Assembly (NCBI GenBank): GCA_963739555.1 | Contig: CAVUAV010000005.1 | Coordinates: 806,001-870,000, forward strand | DNA from: DATKAS01 sp963739555 | GTDB lineage: Bacteria; Actinomycetota; Acidimicrobiia; Acidimicrobiales; DATKAS01 | DNA: 64,000 nucleotides | Direction of reading: 5' to 3' | Shown: positions 8,597 through 17,944 of the stretch, piece by piece | Layout of the letters: every line of letters starts with the position of its first letter | Position numbering within the stretch: position 1 is the stretch's first letter | Translations under genes and position numbers: made by a program | Notes under the pieces: model-generated | What the model saw: only the letters and a program-made list of their open reading frames with translations | What the model was told of the DNA's origin: nothing | Database searches by the model: none

Positions 8597-9563
8597 ATGA
8601 GCCTGTCGAAGGTGTGGGTCTATGCAGAGGCGTCCGAGGGCAAGCGCGACGACGTTGACGCTCGAGCTGCTGACCAAGGCGCGTGAGCTCGCCGACTCGG
8701 TCGAGGCGTTCTACGCGGGCGCCGACGCTGCCGCGATCGCACCGACGCTCGGCGCGCACGGCGCCGCGAAGGTCTACGCGACCGGCGATCTGAGCGGAGC
8801 GCTCCCGGGGCCCGCGGTTGCGGCAGCACTCGCCGAGCAGATCGGCGCGCAGTCGCCCGACCTCGTGATGTTCGGGATGACCTACGAAGCGCGTGACGTC
8901 ATGGGACGTCTGTCGGTGAAGCTCGACCGTCCGGTGCTCACGAACAGCATCGACGTGTCGGTCGACGGCTCCTCGGTGCGTTGCACCACGGCGATCTTCG
9001 GTGGCAACACGCTCGTGACGACCGGCTTCTCGGGTGGTGGCCCTGCGCTCGCCGCATTCCGTCCGAAGTCGTTCGCTGCGGAGGAGGGTGGCGCCGCGGC
9101 CGGTGAGGTCGTGTCGGTCGCGCTGCCCGATGTCGGCGCCGCCGGCGCGGCACGCGTGCTCGCCCGTCACGTCGAAGAGTCGACGGGCCCGAAGCTCGAC
9201 GAGGCGAACATCGTCGTGTCTGGCGGCCGCGGCCTCGGCGAGGCCGGCAACTACCACCTCATCGAGGAGGTGGCGAAGCTGCTGAAGGGTGCGCCGGGCG
9301 CATCGCGAGCGATCGTCGACGCGGGCTGGGTGCCCTACTCGTACCAGGTGGGCCAGACCGGCAAGGTCGTGAAGCCGACCGTCTACATCGCGGCCGGCAT
9401 CTCGGGTGCGACGCAGCACATGGTCGGCATGAAGGGCTCGAAGAACATCGTCGCGATCAACAAGGACAAGGAAGCGCCGATCTTCTCGATCTCCGACCTC
9501 GGCATCGTGGGCGACGTCCACAAGGTCCTGCCGAAGCTCATCGAAGCCCTCCAAGGCGGCTGA
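8597..9563 (+). CDS. etfA: Electron transfer flavoprotein, alpha subunit (one frameshift)
   Basis: Starts MSLSKVWVYAEASEGK at ATG 8597 after a clear GAGGAGAG site; one surplus base at about 8643-8655 shifts the frame, which continues as ATTLTLELLTKARELADSVE. The C-terminal FAD domain is intact: SGGRGLGEAGNYHLIEEVA, then GQTGKVVKPTVYIAAGISG and SKNIVAINKDKEAPIF. Length after repair is about 321 residues, normal for EtfA. Forms the heterodimer with EtfB encoded immediately upstream. Confidence 0.93.
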
Positions 9564-9630
9564 CCGACCTCCGCCACTCCCGAGCGCGCGCTGAGCGTCT
9601 AGTGCGCCAACCGCGCGAACGTGGGGCGTG

Positions 9631-10899
9631 ATGAGCGAAAGCTGGACGAACTGGGCGGGCAACCAGACACACGACGTCGTCGCGGTCGAGCACCCCGCGT
9701 CGGTCGAGGAGCTGACTGCGGTCATCACGTCAGCAGCTGTCAGCGACGAGCGGGTGAAGGCGGTCGGCTCGGGTCACTCGTTCACCGGCATCGCGCTCAC
9801 CGACGGTCGTTGCCTTGTGCTCGATCGGCTGAACCGGGTGCTCGACGTCGACCCGTCGACGGGCATCGTCACGGTCGAAGCCGGCATCACGCTCGCGGCG
9901 CTCAACGACGTGCTCGCCGAGGCGGGGCTCGCGTTCCCGAACCTCGGTGACATCGACCGGCAGACGATCTCGGGCGCGATCGCCACGTCGACACACGGCA
10001 CCGGCGCGGAGTGGGGCGGGCTCGCGACGTTCGTCGATGCGCTGACGCTCGTGACGGCCGACGGTGCGACGCGCCACATCGACGCTGGCGACGCCGATCT
10101 GCTGTCGGTCGCACGCGTCGGGCTCGGCGCGCTCGGGATCGTGGCGGATGTGACTCTGCGCTGCGTCCCCGCGTTCGAGCTGCACTGCACCGAGGCGCCC
10201 GTCGTGCTCGAGCAGATGATCGAGGCGTGGGACGACGCGGTGGCCGCGCACGACCACTTCGAGTTCTGGTGGGTGCCCTCGACCGAGTGGGTGCTCACGA
10301 AGGCGAACCTCCGCGAGGGCTCGAACAAGCCCGGCTGGGCTCCTCCGATGGAAGACCGGGTGATCAGCCGCCGGGGCCTCACGGTCCTCGGCTTGCTCGG
10401 GCGGTGGCAGCCGGAGGGCGAACGCCCGCATGCGATCTCGTTCAGCGACCGCAGCGACCGCATCTTCTGCTCGCCGCGTGAGACTCCGTTCTACGAGATG
10501 GAGTACGCGATCCCGGCCGAGCACGGCATGCACGCGTTGCGAGAGGTTCGGCACCAGATCGAGACGCACGACTGGGGCATCCGCTTCCCCGTCGAGGTGC
10601 GCGTGACTGCTCCCGATGACGTCGCGCTCTCGACCGCCACCGGACGTCCGACCGTGTACATCGCCGTGCACGAGTGGGACGATCGGCCGTATCTCGAGTA
10701 CTTCCGGGAGGTCGAGGCGATCATGCGTGAGCTCGACGGCCGTCCTCACTGGGGAAAGCTGCACAACCGCACTGCCGAGCAGCTCGCGCCCCTCTATCCC
10801 AAGTGGGACCAGTTCCAAGCCGCGCGCCGCGCGTTCGACCCCGCCGGGATGTTCTCGAACGACTATCTCGACCGGGTGCTGGGGGTGATCGCCGAATGA
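9631..10899 (+). CDS. FAD-linked lactone oxidase-like protein 1
   Basis: 422 residues starting SESWTNWAGNQ. An N-terminal FAD_binding_4 domain shows VKAVGSGHSFTGIALTDG and NLGDIDRQTISGAIATSTHG (pyrophosphate-binding region), and the C-terminal ALO domain ends in RPHWGKLHNRTAEQLAPLYP and FSNDYLDRVLG. This is the D-arabinono-1,4-lactone oxidase/L-gulono-lactone oxidase family, which oxidises sugar lactones at the C2-C3 bond; some actinobacterial members are dehydrogenases, so the electron acceptor is open. A paralogue follows with an ATGA overlap. GTG 9628 is an alternative start one codon upstream. Confidence 0.87.
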   Translation: MSESWTNWAGNQTHDVVAVEHPASVEELTAVITSAAVSDERVKAVGSGHSFTGIALTDGRCLVLDRLNRVLDVDPSTGIVTVEAGITLAALNDVLAEAGLAFPNLGDIDRQTISGAIATSTHGTGAEWGGLATFVDALTLVTADGATRHIDAGDADLLSVARVGLGALGIVADVTLRCVPAFELHCTEAPVVLEQMIEAWDDAVAAHDHFEFWWVPSTEWVLTKANLREGSNKPGWAPPMEDRVISRRGLTVLGLLGRWQPEGERPHAISFSDRSDRIFCSPRETPFYEMEYAIPAEHGMHALREVRHQIETHDWGIRFPVEVRVTAPDDVALSTATGRPTVYIAVHEWDDRPYLEYFREVEAIMRELDGRPHWGKLHNRTAEQLAPLYPKWDQFQAARRAFDPAGMFSNDYLDRVLGVIAE

Positions 10900-12326
10900 C
10901 CCAATGGCGCAACTGGGCGGGCAACCAGGTGTGTGCGCCGAGTGTCGTCGCGCATCCGAGCGATGTGCATGAGCTCGCGCAGATCGTGAACGACGCTGCC
11001 GCGGCGGGATCGACCGTGAAGGTCGTCGGCGCGGGACACTCGTTCACCGACATCGCCTGCACGACGGGCACACAAGTCGTGCTCGACCGGTACGCGGGGT
11101 TGGTGTCCGCGGACGTCGCGGCCGGTCTCGTCACCGTGCAGGCCGGGATGACGCTCGGCGCGCTGAACGAGGCGCTCGACGCGCTGGGGCTCGCGCTCGC
11201 GAACCTCGGCGACATCGCGTATCAGACGGTGTCGGGAGCGCTCTCGACCGGCACTCACGGCACGGGTGCGAAGCTCGGCGCGCTCTCGACGTTCGTCGAG
11301 GCGATGGAGCTCGTGACCGGTGACGGTTCGGTGCTCAGCTGCTCGAGAGCCGAGAACGCCGAGGTGTTCGCAGCGGCACGCGTCGGGCTCGGCGCGCTCG
11401 GTGTCGTGTCGACGATCACGCTGAGGTGCGTCTCTGCGTTCACGTTGCGCGCGGTGAACGAGCGGATGCGGCTCGACGACGTCCTCGAGGTGCTCGACGA
11501 GCACGTCGAGGGCAACGACCACTTCGAGTTCAACTGGTTCCCGCACACCGAATGGGTGCAGGCCAAGCAGAACAACCGAGTCGCGAGCGCCCCCGAGCCC
11601 CGAGCGCGGGCGAAGGAGTGGTTCGACGAGGTCTTCCTCGAGAACGTCGCGCTCAAGGCCGCTTGGCGCGTCGGCCGGCGCGTGCCGACGACGATCCCGG
11701 GCATCTCGCGTCAGCTGACGAAGGCGATCACGCACGTCGAGTCGACCGAGAAGTCGTACAAGGTCTTCACGACGCCACGGCTCGTGCGCTTCTACGAGAT
11801 GGAGTACGGCGTGCCCCGCGCTGCGGTCTCCGACTGCCTGCGCCAGCTGCGTTCGTTCATCGATTCGAGTGGCCTGCTGATCCAGGTGCCCGTCGAGGTG
11901 CGCTTCGTCGCCGCCGACGACATCCCCCTGTCGATGGCGTCGGGCCGCGACAGCGCGTTCGTCGCGTGCCACGTCTTCGAGGGTCGGGGGTACGAGCAGT
12001 ACTTCCGCGGTGTCGAGCGCATCATGTCCGGTGCGGGCGGACGTCCCCACTGGGGGAAGCTCCACTTCCAGACCGCCGAGACGCTCGGGCCGCGCTATCC
12101 CGAGTGGTCGCGGTTCCGCGCCGTCCGCGACCAGATCGACCCTCAGCGCGTCTTCACGAACGCCTACCTCGACCGCCGTGCCTCGGCTGACCCGCTGGGC
12201 TGCTCAAAGGCTCTGGTCGGTCGCGGCGATCGCCCAGGCGAGGCCCTCGTCCGGGTCGTCGACGGCGAGGCGCAGCCACCACCCGGTCTTGGGCTCGTAG
12301 GCGTCCCACAGCCACCAGCGCAATGA
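10896..12326 (+). CDS. FAD-linked lactone oxidase-like protein 2
   Basis: Paralogue of the preceding gene and coupled to it by ATGA. It shares NWAGNQVCAPSVVAHP, VVGAGHSFTDIACT, NLGDIAYQTVSGALSTGTHG and GRPHWGKLHFQTAETLGP. Homology ends at FTNAYLDR near 12175; after that the frame runs about 50 codons on the antisense side of the next, convergent gene. A small indel near 12172 would move the frame to a stop at 12190, giving an ending like its paralogue (DRxLG), so the true gene probably ends there. Duplicate sugar-lactone oxidases in tandem suggest different substrates. Confidence 0.83.
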   Translation: MTQWRNWAGNQVCAPSVVAHPSDVHELAQIVNDAAAAGSTVKVVGAGHSFTDIACTTGTQVVLDRYAGLVSADVAAGLVTVQAGMTLGALNEALDALGLALANLGDIAYQTVSGALSTGTHGTGAKLGALSTFVEAMELVTGDGSVLSCSRAENAEVFAAARVGLGALGVVSTITLRCVSAFTLRAVNERMRLDDVLEVLDEHVEGNDHFEFNWFPHTEWVQAKQNNRVASAPEPRARAKEWFDEVFLENVALKAAWRVGRRVPTTIPGISRQLTKAITHVESTEKSYKVFTTPRLVRFYEMEYGVPRAAVSDCLRQLRSFIDSSGLLIQVPVEVRFVAADDIPLSMASGRDSAFVACHVFEGRGYEQYFRGVERIMSGAGGRPHWGKLHFQTAETLGPRYPEWSRFRAVRDQIDPQRVFTNAYLDRRASADPLGCSKALVGRGDRPGEALVRVVDGEAQPPPGLGLVGVPQPPAQ

Positions 12327-13188
12327 CGAGGCGATCTCACCGACCTCGTCAGCCGGCAGCGGCCATTCGTCCTGCGCGCCCGCGAGCGTGACCACGGCCC
12401 ACCACGCGTCGAACCGTCCGGAGGCCATGCCCCGGCGTCGGCCGTGCGCGCCGCCACTCGCCGCGGCCCATGCCATGTGGGCCATCGCCATCGCGCCGTC
12501 GACCTCGGCTGCCCGCGCCCGACGCACACCGAGCGCGGCGATGGCCGCCGACGCGTCGCCTCGCACTGCGATCGCGTCGGCGCGGCCGTCGGACTCGACG
12601 GTCCACCGTGACGTGAGCGCGAGCAACGCGTCCGTGGTGGATCGGTCGTCGACGATCTGCCCGTCGTGCAGCGTCACCGGCGCGAGCTCGACCTCGTCGG
12701 GCATCGGGAACTCGGCCTTGTCGGCGTGATACTCCGCGGCGGTGTAGGCGGGCTCCCACGCGCACAAGGCGAGCGGCACCTCGAGCACAGCGAGATCGAT
12801 CGACGCGTCCGCAACGAGGTCTTCGCCTCGGATGACGCACTCGTGCGCGGTGATCGCTCGCAACGGCCCGGGGGCGAGGTGGGGTTCGAGCTCGGCCCAC
12901 CGATGCGTGCTCGCGGCCACTTCCGGCAACGGCCCGAGGGCGAAGCGGCCCGCGCCTTCGGCCACCACGGACGCAGCCCACTGCGCGGGCGCCTGGAGCG
13001 CGACGCGGTACTCGGCCAGCGACGCCGCGGGCCACAGCTGCTTGCCTCGCTCGAGCGCCCAGCGGCAACGATCGCGGAGCTCGATCAGCCCATCCCAGTC
13101 GCGCTCGGTCGCAGAGCCGGTCGATCAGTCGGACGAGCTCGTCGAGGTCGCCCTCCTCGACGAGACGCTCGATCACACCATCGGCCAC
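12204..13188 (-). CDS. Conserved actinobacterial protein of unknown function (one frameshift)
   Basis: Two overlapping frames read as one protein of about 327 residues: MADGVIERLVEEGDLDELVRLID from ATG 13188, a shift near 13105, then RDRCRWALERGKQLWPAASL and the long C-terminal part beginning AEGAGRFALGPLPEVAAS. It is acidic, Trp-rich (SLRWWLWDAYEPKTGWWLRL near the end) and has no signal peptide or membrane helix. I do not recognise a domain. Its start overlaps the end of the SCO1664-family gene by 16 bases, so it is a fourth member of that operon and may act with it. Confidence 0.65.
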
Positions 13189-13887
13189 GGGTACCGACGA
13201 CCGGAGGTGTCGACCGGGAAGACCGGCCTCGCGACGACGGCCTTCGCTCGCTTCTTCACCGCGTCGATCTCGTCGGAGTCGAGAAGCGCGCGCAACCCGG
13301 GCGGCACCTCCCGCGCCACGCGGGCGACGTCCTCGATGAGATCGTCAGGGATCGACTCACCACCGAACTCCCAGATCACCGTGCGCAGCTTCGGGTCGAC
13401 CGAGAAGCAGAGGCCGTTGTCGATCGCGTAGATGCGACCGTCGAGGCCGAGGAGGCAGTGGCCGCTCTTGCGGTCGGTGTTGTTCACGAGGAGGTCGAAC
13501 GTCGCGATCGTCATGAGCGTCGGGATGGGTCTCCTCGCGGTCGTGGAGCGTGAAGTAGTGCTGCTCGAAGTCGGCTGGGACGAAGAGCTGCAGCGAACCC
13601 TCACCGAGCGGCGCGTCGTCGCGGAGCACCGTGGGAGGGACGATGCCCCAGCCGAGCGCCTCGGAGAGCACATACGCGGCGACCTCGCGCTTGTGCAGGC
13701 CACTCGGGAAGTCCCACAGGGGACGCTCGCCCCGCACCGGCTTGTACACCGCCTGGGCCTCGTCACCGTCGTGGCAGAGCTCGGCGAGGTAGGTCGCGTT
13801 CGAGCTCCAGGGCATGCGCCCCACCAGCGACACCTCGCCTTCGGTGAGGAGGGTCAGGGGATCGGCCGGGGGCCAGCTCGCGGCCAT
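13173..13887 (-). CDS. SCO1664-family (TIGR03843) PI3/4-kinase-like protein (one frameshift)
   Basis: Starts MAASWPPADPLTLLTEGEVS at ATG 13887, followed by AVYKPVRGERPLWDFP (nucleotide-binding Lys in VYKP) and EVAAYVLSEALGWGIVPPTV. The frame changes near 13520 and continues TIATFDLLVNNTDRKSGHCL and YAIDNGLCF, which resemble the catalytic loop (NxDRKxxH) and the DxG metal site of PI3/4-kinase-fold proteins. The family is nearly confined to actinobacteria and always sits beside DUF3090 and a phosphoglycerate-mutase-like protein, as here. The substrate is unknown. Confidence 0.85.
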
Positions 13888-13892
13888 TGCGG

Positions 13893-14416
13893 TCAGTGCA
13901 GTCCGTGACCGTTTGTGCGCGGGCAGATGTGCCCGTCGGGGTTCAGCGGGCGTCCGCACAGAGGGCAGGGAGGTCGACCACCTTCGATCAACCGCTCCGC
14001 CGTCGCGCACGAACGCGAGCGCCTGGCCGCGGGTGATGCGCACACGCGCGGTCGCCTGCTCGACGCCGGGCGCCGGGTTGCCCTCCTCGTCGGTCTCGAC
14101 GAGCTCGTCGGCCGCCACGAGGATGCGGTCTTCGTCGTTGTCGTACGCGACGCCCGAACGCGCCAACTGCCCATTGGGCCTCGACGGGTTCGACGAGTGC
14201 GACCGTCTGCTCGTTCGGGATGTCGTCGGGCTGCGGGAGGTCGGCCAGCATCCGCTGCAGGAACTCACCCAGCGCGGCGACCTGTTGCTTCTCGACCTTC
14301 CAGGCCACGGACGAATCGCCGGTCCGCGCCTGCAGATAGAAGGTGCGCTGCCCGGGTTCGCCGATGGCGCCCGCGGTGAACACCCCGACGTCGCGCAGGT
14401 CGAATGACTCGCTCAT
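13893..14416 (-). CDS. DUF3090 (TIGR03847) family protein (two frameshifts)
   Basis: Start ATG 14416 gives SESFDLRDVGVFTAGAIGEP, then KVEKQQVAALGEFLQRMLAD. The frame shifts near 14160 to VAYDNDEDRILVAADELVE and RVRITRGQALAFVRDG, and again near 14005 to the conserved tail GGRPPCPLCGRPLNPDGH, a CPLC..HxCP zinc-finger-like element, ending in RTNGH. It is translated from a TGATG junction with the phosphomutase-like gene upstream. Function unknown; the fixed neighbourhood in actinobacteria suggests one complex or pathway. Confidence 0.85.
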
Positions 14417-15060
14417 CAGCTGACCTTCATGTCGCCGAGCGCGCCGTTCGCCGAGTTGACCGTGAGCACCGCCGGGCCACCGGGGCCGTACGCGATCGCA
14501 GTGACCGAGCACGGGGAGATCACGATCCGTTGGAACAGATCGAGGTGGGTGCCGAGCGCCTGCGCGACCGCCGCCTTGATGGGATCCGCGTGCGACACGG
14601 CGACGATCACGCCGCCCTTGTGGCGAGCGACGAGCTTGTCGATGGTGCCGGTGATGCGCGTCTGCATCTCTGCGAACGACTCGCCGCTCGGGAAGCGAAA
14701 GCCGCTCGGATACCGCTGCACGGTCTGCCACTCGGGCTGCTTGAACAGCGTCTTCAGCTCTTGGCCGGTCCACTCTCCGAAGTCGGCTTCGACCAGCCCC
14801 TTCTCGACCTTCACCCGCAGGTGTCGCTTCTTCGCGATCGGCGCCGCGGTCTCTCGGGTGCGCTCGAGGGGCGACGCATACACCGCGTCGACCTTCGGGA
14901 GGGCCTCGATGCGCGTGGCGACCGCCTCGGCTTGTTCGCGGCCTTTGTCGGAGAGATGGAGGCCCGGCGCGCGGCCCGGGAGGATGTTGCCGGTCGTCGG
15001 CGTCTGGCCGTGCCGGACGAGCAAGACGAGCGTCGGAGGAGGCGGTTTGGGACGGCTCAT
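14416..15060 (-). CDS. MSMEG_4193-family (TIGR03848) phosphoglycerate mutase-like protein
   Basis: 214 residues with the histidine phosphatase signature LVLLVRHGQTPTTGN (catalytic RHG near residue 16), ASPLERTRETAAPIA, EADFGEWTGQELK and the second catalytic histidine in VIVAVSHADPIKAAVAQALG. Members of this clade are called probable phosphomutases, though the fold is equally that of acid phosphatases. First gene of the four-gene minus-strand operon with DUF3090, the SCO1664-family protein and an unknown protein. Start ATG 15060 is only 30 bases from the divergent uracil-DNA glycosylase gene. Confidence 0.9.
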   Translation of the reverse strand: MSRPKPPPPTLVLLVRHGQTPTTGNILPGRAPGLHLSDKGREQAEAVATRIEALPKVDAVYASPLERTRETAAPIAKKRHLRVKVEKGLVEADFGEWTGQELKTLFKQPEWQTVQRYPSGFRFPSGESFAEMQTRITGTIDKLVARHKGGVIVAVSHADPIKAAVAQALGTHLDLFQRIVISPCSVTAIAYGPGGPAVLTVNSANGALGDMKVS

Positions 15061-15090
15061 GGCGTGAAGGGTCAACCTACCCTGAGCCCG

Positions 15091-15763
15091 ATGGACTCCC
15101 TCGCGGCGCTGACGGCCGAGATCACGGCCTGCCGCGCGTGTCCGCGACTCGTGGCTTGGCGTGAGGAAGTCGCATCGGAGAAGCGAGCGTCGTACCGGGA
15201 TGAGGACTATTGGGGCAAGCCCGTCCCCGGCTTCGGCGACCCGCGTGCGCGTGTCGTGGTCGTCGGCCTCGCGCCCGGCGGCACACGGAGCGAACCGCAC
15301 GGGTCGCATGTTCACGGGCGATCGCTCGGGCGAGTGGCTGTACGGGGCGATGCACCGCGCGGGCCTCGCCTCGCAGCCGACGTCGACGACCAGAGACGAC
15401 GGGCTCCGCCTCATCGACGCGTATCTCACCGCAGCAGTTCGGTGCGCGCCGCCGGCGAACAAGCCGACGATCGACGAGCGCGACAGGTGCGAGCCCTACC
15501 TCCGCCGCGAGCTCGCGCTCCTCGCCGACGCCCGCGTCTACGTCGCCCTCGGCGCGTTCGCGTACGAAGCGCTGTGCCGCGTCTTCGCGGTCCGGCCCCG
15601 TCCGAAGTTCGGGCACGGCGTCGAGGTAGAGGTCCCGGGTGCGGCCGACGGCCGGACGATCCTGTGCTCGTTCCACCCCAGCCAGCAGAACACGTTCACC
15701 GGCAAGCTCACCCGCGAGATGCTCGATCGGGTCTTCACCCGCGCCCGTGAGTTGGCCCGCTGA
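15091..15763 (+). CDS. Type 5 uracil-DNA glycosylase (UdgB; one frameshift)
   Basis: Removes uracil and some deaminated purines from DNA. The N-terminus carries CRACPRL, one of the iron-sulfur cysteine pairs, and KPVPGFGDPRARVVVVGLAP. An extra G near 15280 breaks the active-site motif, which in the adjacent frame reads AAHGANRTGRMFTGDRSGEW, the type 5 signature. Motif B is CSFHPSQQNTFTGKLT near the C-terminus; further cluster cysteines are in VRCAPPANKP and RCEPY. About 224 residues after repair. Thermophile-type UDGs of this class are common in GC-rich actinobacteria. No Shine-Dalgarno sequence precedes ATG 15091. Confidence 0.87.
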
Positions 15764-15765
15764 AC

Positions 15766-15856
15766 GAGCAGCGCAGTGCGCTGCTCGGGTGCGCGAAGCA
15801 CCGATTGTCGAGCGTCAGCGAGCAGGAGCCGATCGAAGCGGAGCGGAGAGCGGCGA
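15766..15856. repeat. Intergenic hairpin repeat, copy 2
   Basis: Lies between the convergent glycosylase and TSUP transporter genes. Stem GAGCAGCGCA (15766-15775)/TGCGCTGCTC (15777-15786), then GGGTGCGCGAAGCACC and CGATTGTCGAGCGTCAGCGAG, ending AGCCGATCGAAGCGGAGCGGAGAGCGGCGA. Compared with copies 1 and 3 the stem has two substituted pairs (G-C to A-T) with pairing kept on both sides. Confidence 0.85.
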
Positions 15857-15864
15857 CGTAGATC

Positions 15865-16668
15865 TCAGAAGAGGGCGGCGATCTCGCCGGCGGCGTAGAT
15901 GACGGCGAGGATGCCGAGGAAGATCGCGACAGCGTTGCGAAGCCGACGGTCGTTCGCGGCGAGCGTCATCGCGGAGCCGATGCGAGCGCCGGGGATCACG
16001 CCGAGCGTGAGGAAGAAGGCGATTCGCCAGTCGATGTCCCCGATCGCTGCGTGGGTGATCGTGCTCGGGATCGCGAAGATCCCGACGCACACGAGTGACG
16101 TCGCGATCGACTGGCGGAGCGTCATCTTCATGAGCTGGTTGAACGCGGGCACCATCACGATTCCGCCGCCCACACCGAGCAACCCCGAGAGGGCGCCTGC
16201 GCCGATGCCGATCGACACGAAGCCGATCTTGTCGGCCCTCGTGCTGCCGATCTCCTCCGTCGGCCGGGGAACGACGGGCGATTTCTCCTGCGCCCGCCCG
16301 ACTGCGTAGGTGCGCCACGCTGTGAAGGCGACGAACCCTGCCGTCACGATCTGCTGGACGTGTCCTTCGCCGGGGATGATCTTGGTGGCGAGTGCGCCTC
16401 CGACCGCGCAGACGATGCCGATTGGGACCGTCCACGCGACGGCCAACCAGGCGATGAGGTGCTCGCGGCCGTAGCGCAGCGAACCACTGATCGAGCTCGG
16501 GATGACCGAGGGCAACGTCGTGCCGATTGCAATCGTGGCGGATGCGCCGAGCCCTCTGATGAGCGGCGTCGACACGACCGCGCCGCCGACACCGAACGCC
16601 CCCGAGAGCACACCGGTGAGGACACCGGCGCCGACTGTCAGCGCGTCACGAAGCGGCCCAGGATCCAC
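15865..16668 (-). CDS. TSUP (TauE/SafE) family membrane transporter
   Basis: 267 residues, about eight hydrophobic segments in two repeats. Each repeat carries the family glycine motif: GVLSGAFGVGGAVVSTPLI near residue 20 and ALSGLLGVGGGIVMVPAF near residue 160. TSUP proteins export or import small organosulfur or carboxylate anions such as sulfite; the substrate here is not readable. The start is GTG 16668. The gene overlaps the end of the FrhB-like gene upstream by 23 bases, so the two are probably co-transcribed. Confidence 0.87.
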   Translation of the reverse strand: MDPGPLRDALTVGAGVLTGVLSGAFGVGGAVVSTPLIRGLGASATIAIGTTLPSVIPSSISGSLRYGREHLIAWLAVAWTVPIGIVCAVGGALATKIIPGEGHVQQIVTAGFVAFTAWRTYAVGRAQEKSPVVPRPTEEIGSTRADKIGFVSIGIGAGALSGLLGVGGGIVMVPAFNQLMKMTLRQSIATSLVCVGIFAIPSTITHAAIGDIDWRIAFFLTLGVIPGARIGSAMTLAANDRRLRNAVAIFLGILAVIYAAGEIAALF

Positions 16669-17887
16669 GCCGCGTCAATCGCGCGGCGGGAGCGGAGCCG
16701 TCGGCCTTCTTCTTCGGCGGCGGCACGCCGACGATCGGTGAGGGCTCGGCGAACCCTGGCCACCGTCGCCGGCTGACGATCGAGAGCGTGCGCAGCAGCT
16801 TCATCGCCTTCTCGTCGGTGTCGGCGGGCCTGCTCTCGATGCAGCCCGCCGCGATCATCCGGCCGACGATCTCGCGACCGAGGTCGGAGCGCACCAGCAC
16901 GAGCGTCCAATCGTTGTCCTCACCGATGCCGCCCGTGGAGATGTCCGCATGCTCGGCCGCGAAGTCGGGGCACATCTTGCAGCCCTCGCGCGTCCACTGG
17001 TGGCACTCCTTCAGGTCGATCTCGTGGTACGAGCCGTCCTTCATCCAGATCTGGAACACGCCTTTGATGTTCATCTTCACCATCTCCTCCTTGCGGAGGC
17101 CGTACTTCGCGAGGAAGAGCTCCTCGAAGATGGCGTCGTCGAACGTCTTCGAGCACAGGAGGCCGATGTTGAACAGGAACGGCTTGCCCGCCTTGCCGAC
17201 CTTGCGTGACCACATGATCGGCAGCGCTGAGCTCTGGCAGCTCATGCCGACGAGCGCGAGCTTCGAGTAGCCCTCCTCGAGCGCCTGCTTCACGGCGAGG
17301 GTGTTCGCCGAGTACGTGTAGCGAGAGCCCGCGGAGGCGAGGATCTCGTCCTTGTTGCGGGCGAGGCCCGGGATCGCCTTCCACGAGGTGCCGTCGCCCT
17401 CGAGGAACGACGTGAGCGCGCAGTCGATGTAGCCCTCATCCATCGCCCAGATCAGCAGCGCCGACACGAAGCCGCCGTCCTGGCCGATGTTGTGGACGTA
17501 CTCGTCGCTCGCCCGGCAGAGCAGCAGGTCCTTCGTGATGCCGTACATCTCGTTCGGCTCGCGCACCCGACCGAAGAGGTGCATGTCGGCCTCGGGCTCC
17601 CAGGTGCGAAAGCGAGGGCACGCCCGCGTGCACGACGTGCAGCCCTTCTCGCCGTGCAGGCAGTTGTCGGGCCCGAGCTCGTCTTCGAGGTGGTAGGGGC
17701 GGTAGCCCTTCTCGACGTGGTCGTAGCCGATGACGTCGTGCGGACAGGCCACGACGCAGCCCGCGCAGCCCGTGCAGAGGCCCGACTGGATGACCTCGGA
17801 GTAGAGCTCCTTCCACTGGTTCGTCCACCGACCCGTCGGAAGCTCCGCGGGTGTGTTCGGAGTGGGGGCGCTCTCGGTCACAGCCAC
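16646..17887 (-). CDS. Coenzyme F420 hydrogenase/dehydrogenase beta-subunit (FrhB/FdhB) family protein
   Basis: About 413 residues. Two ferredoxin-type iron-sulfur motifs are at the N-terminus: CTGCAGCVVACPHDV and CTSCTRACPRF. FrhB_FdhB N and C domains follow with ASDEYVHNIGQDGGFVSALL, SAGSRYTYSANTLAVKQAL and ALVGMSCQSSALPI, plus KMCPDFAAEHADIS. This family transfers electrons between iron-sulfur clusters, FAD and the deazaflavin F420. No partner hydrogenase or dehydrogenase subunit lies next to it. GTG 17887 is chosen because the frame upstream is the antisense of the divergent acyl-CoA dehydrogenase; GTG 17881 is equally possible. Confidence 0.85.
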   Translation of the reverse strand: MAVTESAPTPNTPAELPTGRWTNQWKELYSEVIQSGLCTGCAGCVVACPHDVIGYDHVEKGYRPYHLEDELGPDNCLHGEKGCTSCTRACPRFRTWEPEADMHLFGRVREPNEMYGITKDLLLCRASDEYVHNIGQDGGFVSALLIWAMDEGYIDCALTSFLEGDGTSWKAIPGLARNKDEILASAGSRYTYSANTLAVKQALEEGYSKLALVGMSCQSSALPIMWSRKVGKAGKPFLFNIGLLCSKTFDDAIFEELFLAKYGLRKEEMVKMNIKGVFQIWMKDGSYHEIDLKECHQWTREGCKMCPDFAAEHADISTGGIGEDNDWTLVLVRSDLGREIVGRMIAAGCIESRPADTDEKAMKLLRTLSIVSRRRWPGFAEPSPIVGVPPPKKKADGSAPAARLTRRGSWAAS

Positions 17888-17944
17888 GGCGGGCACTCTA
17901 TGCCGCGTCTTTCGTTGCCTGACCCGAGGGTCAAGAATGGGGGC

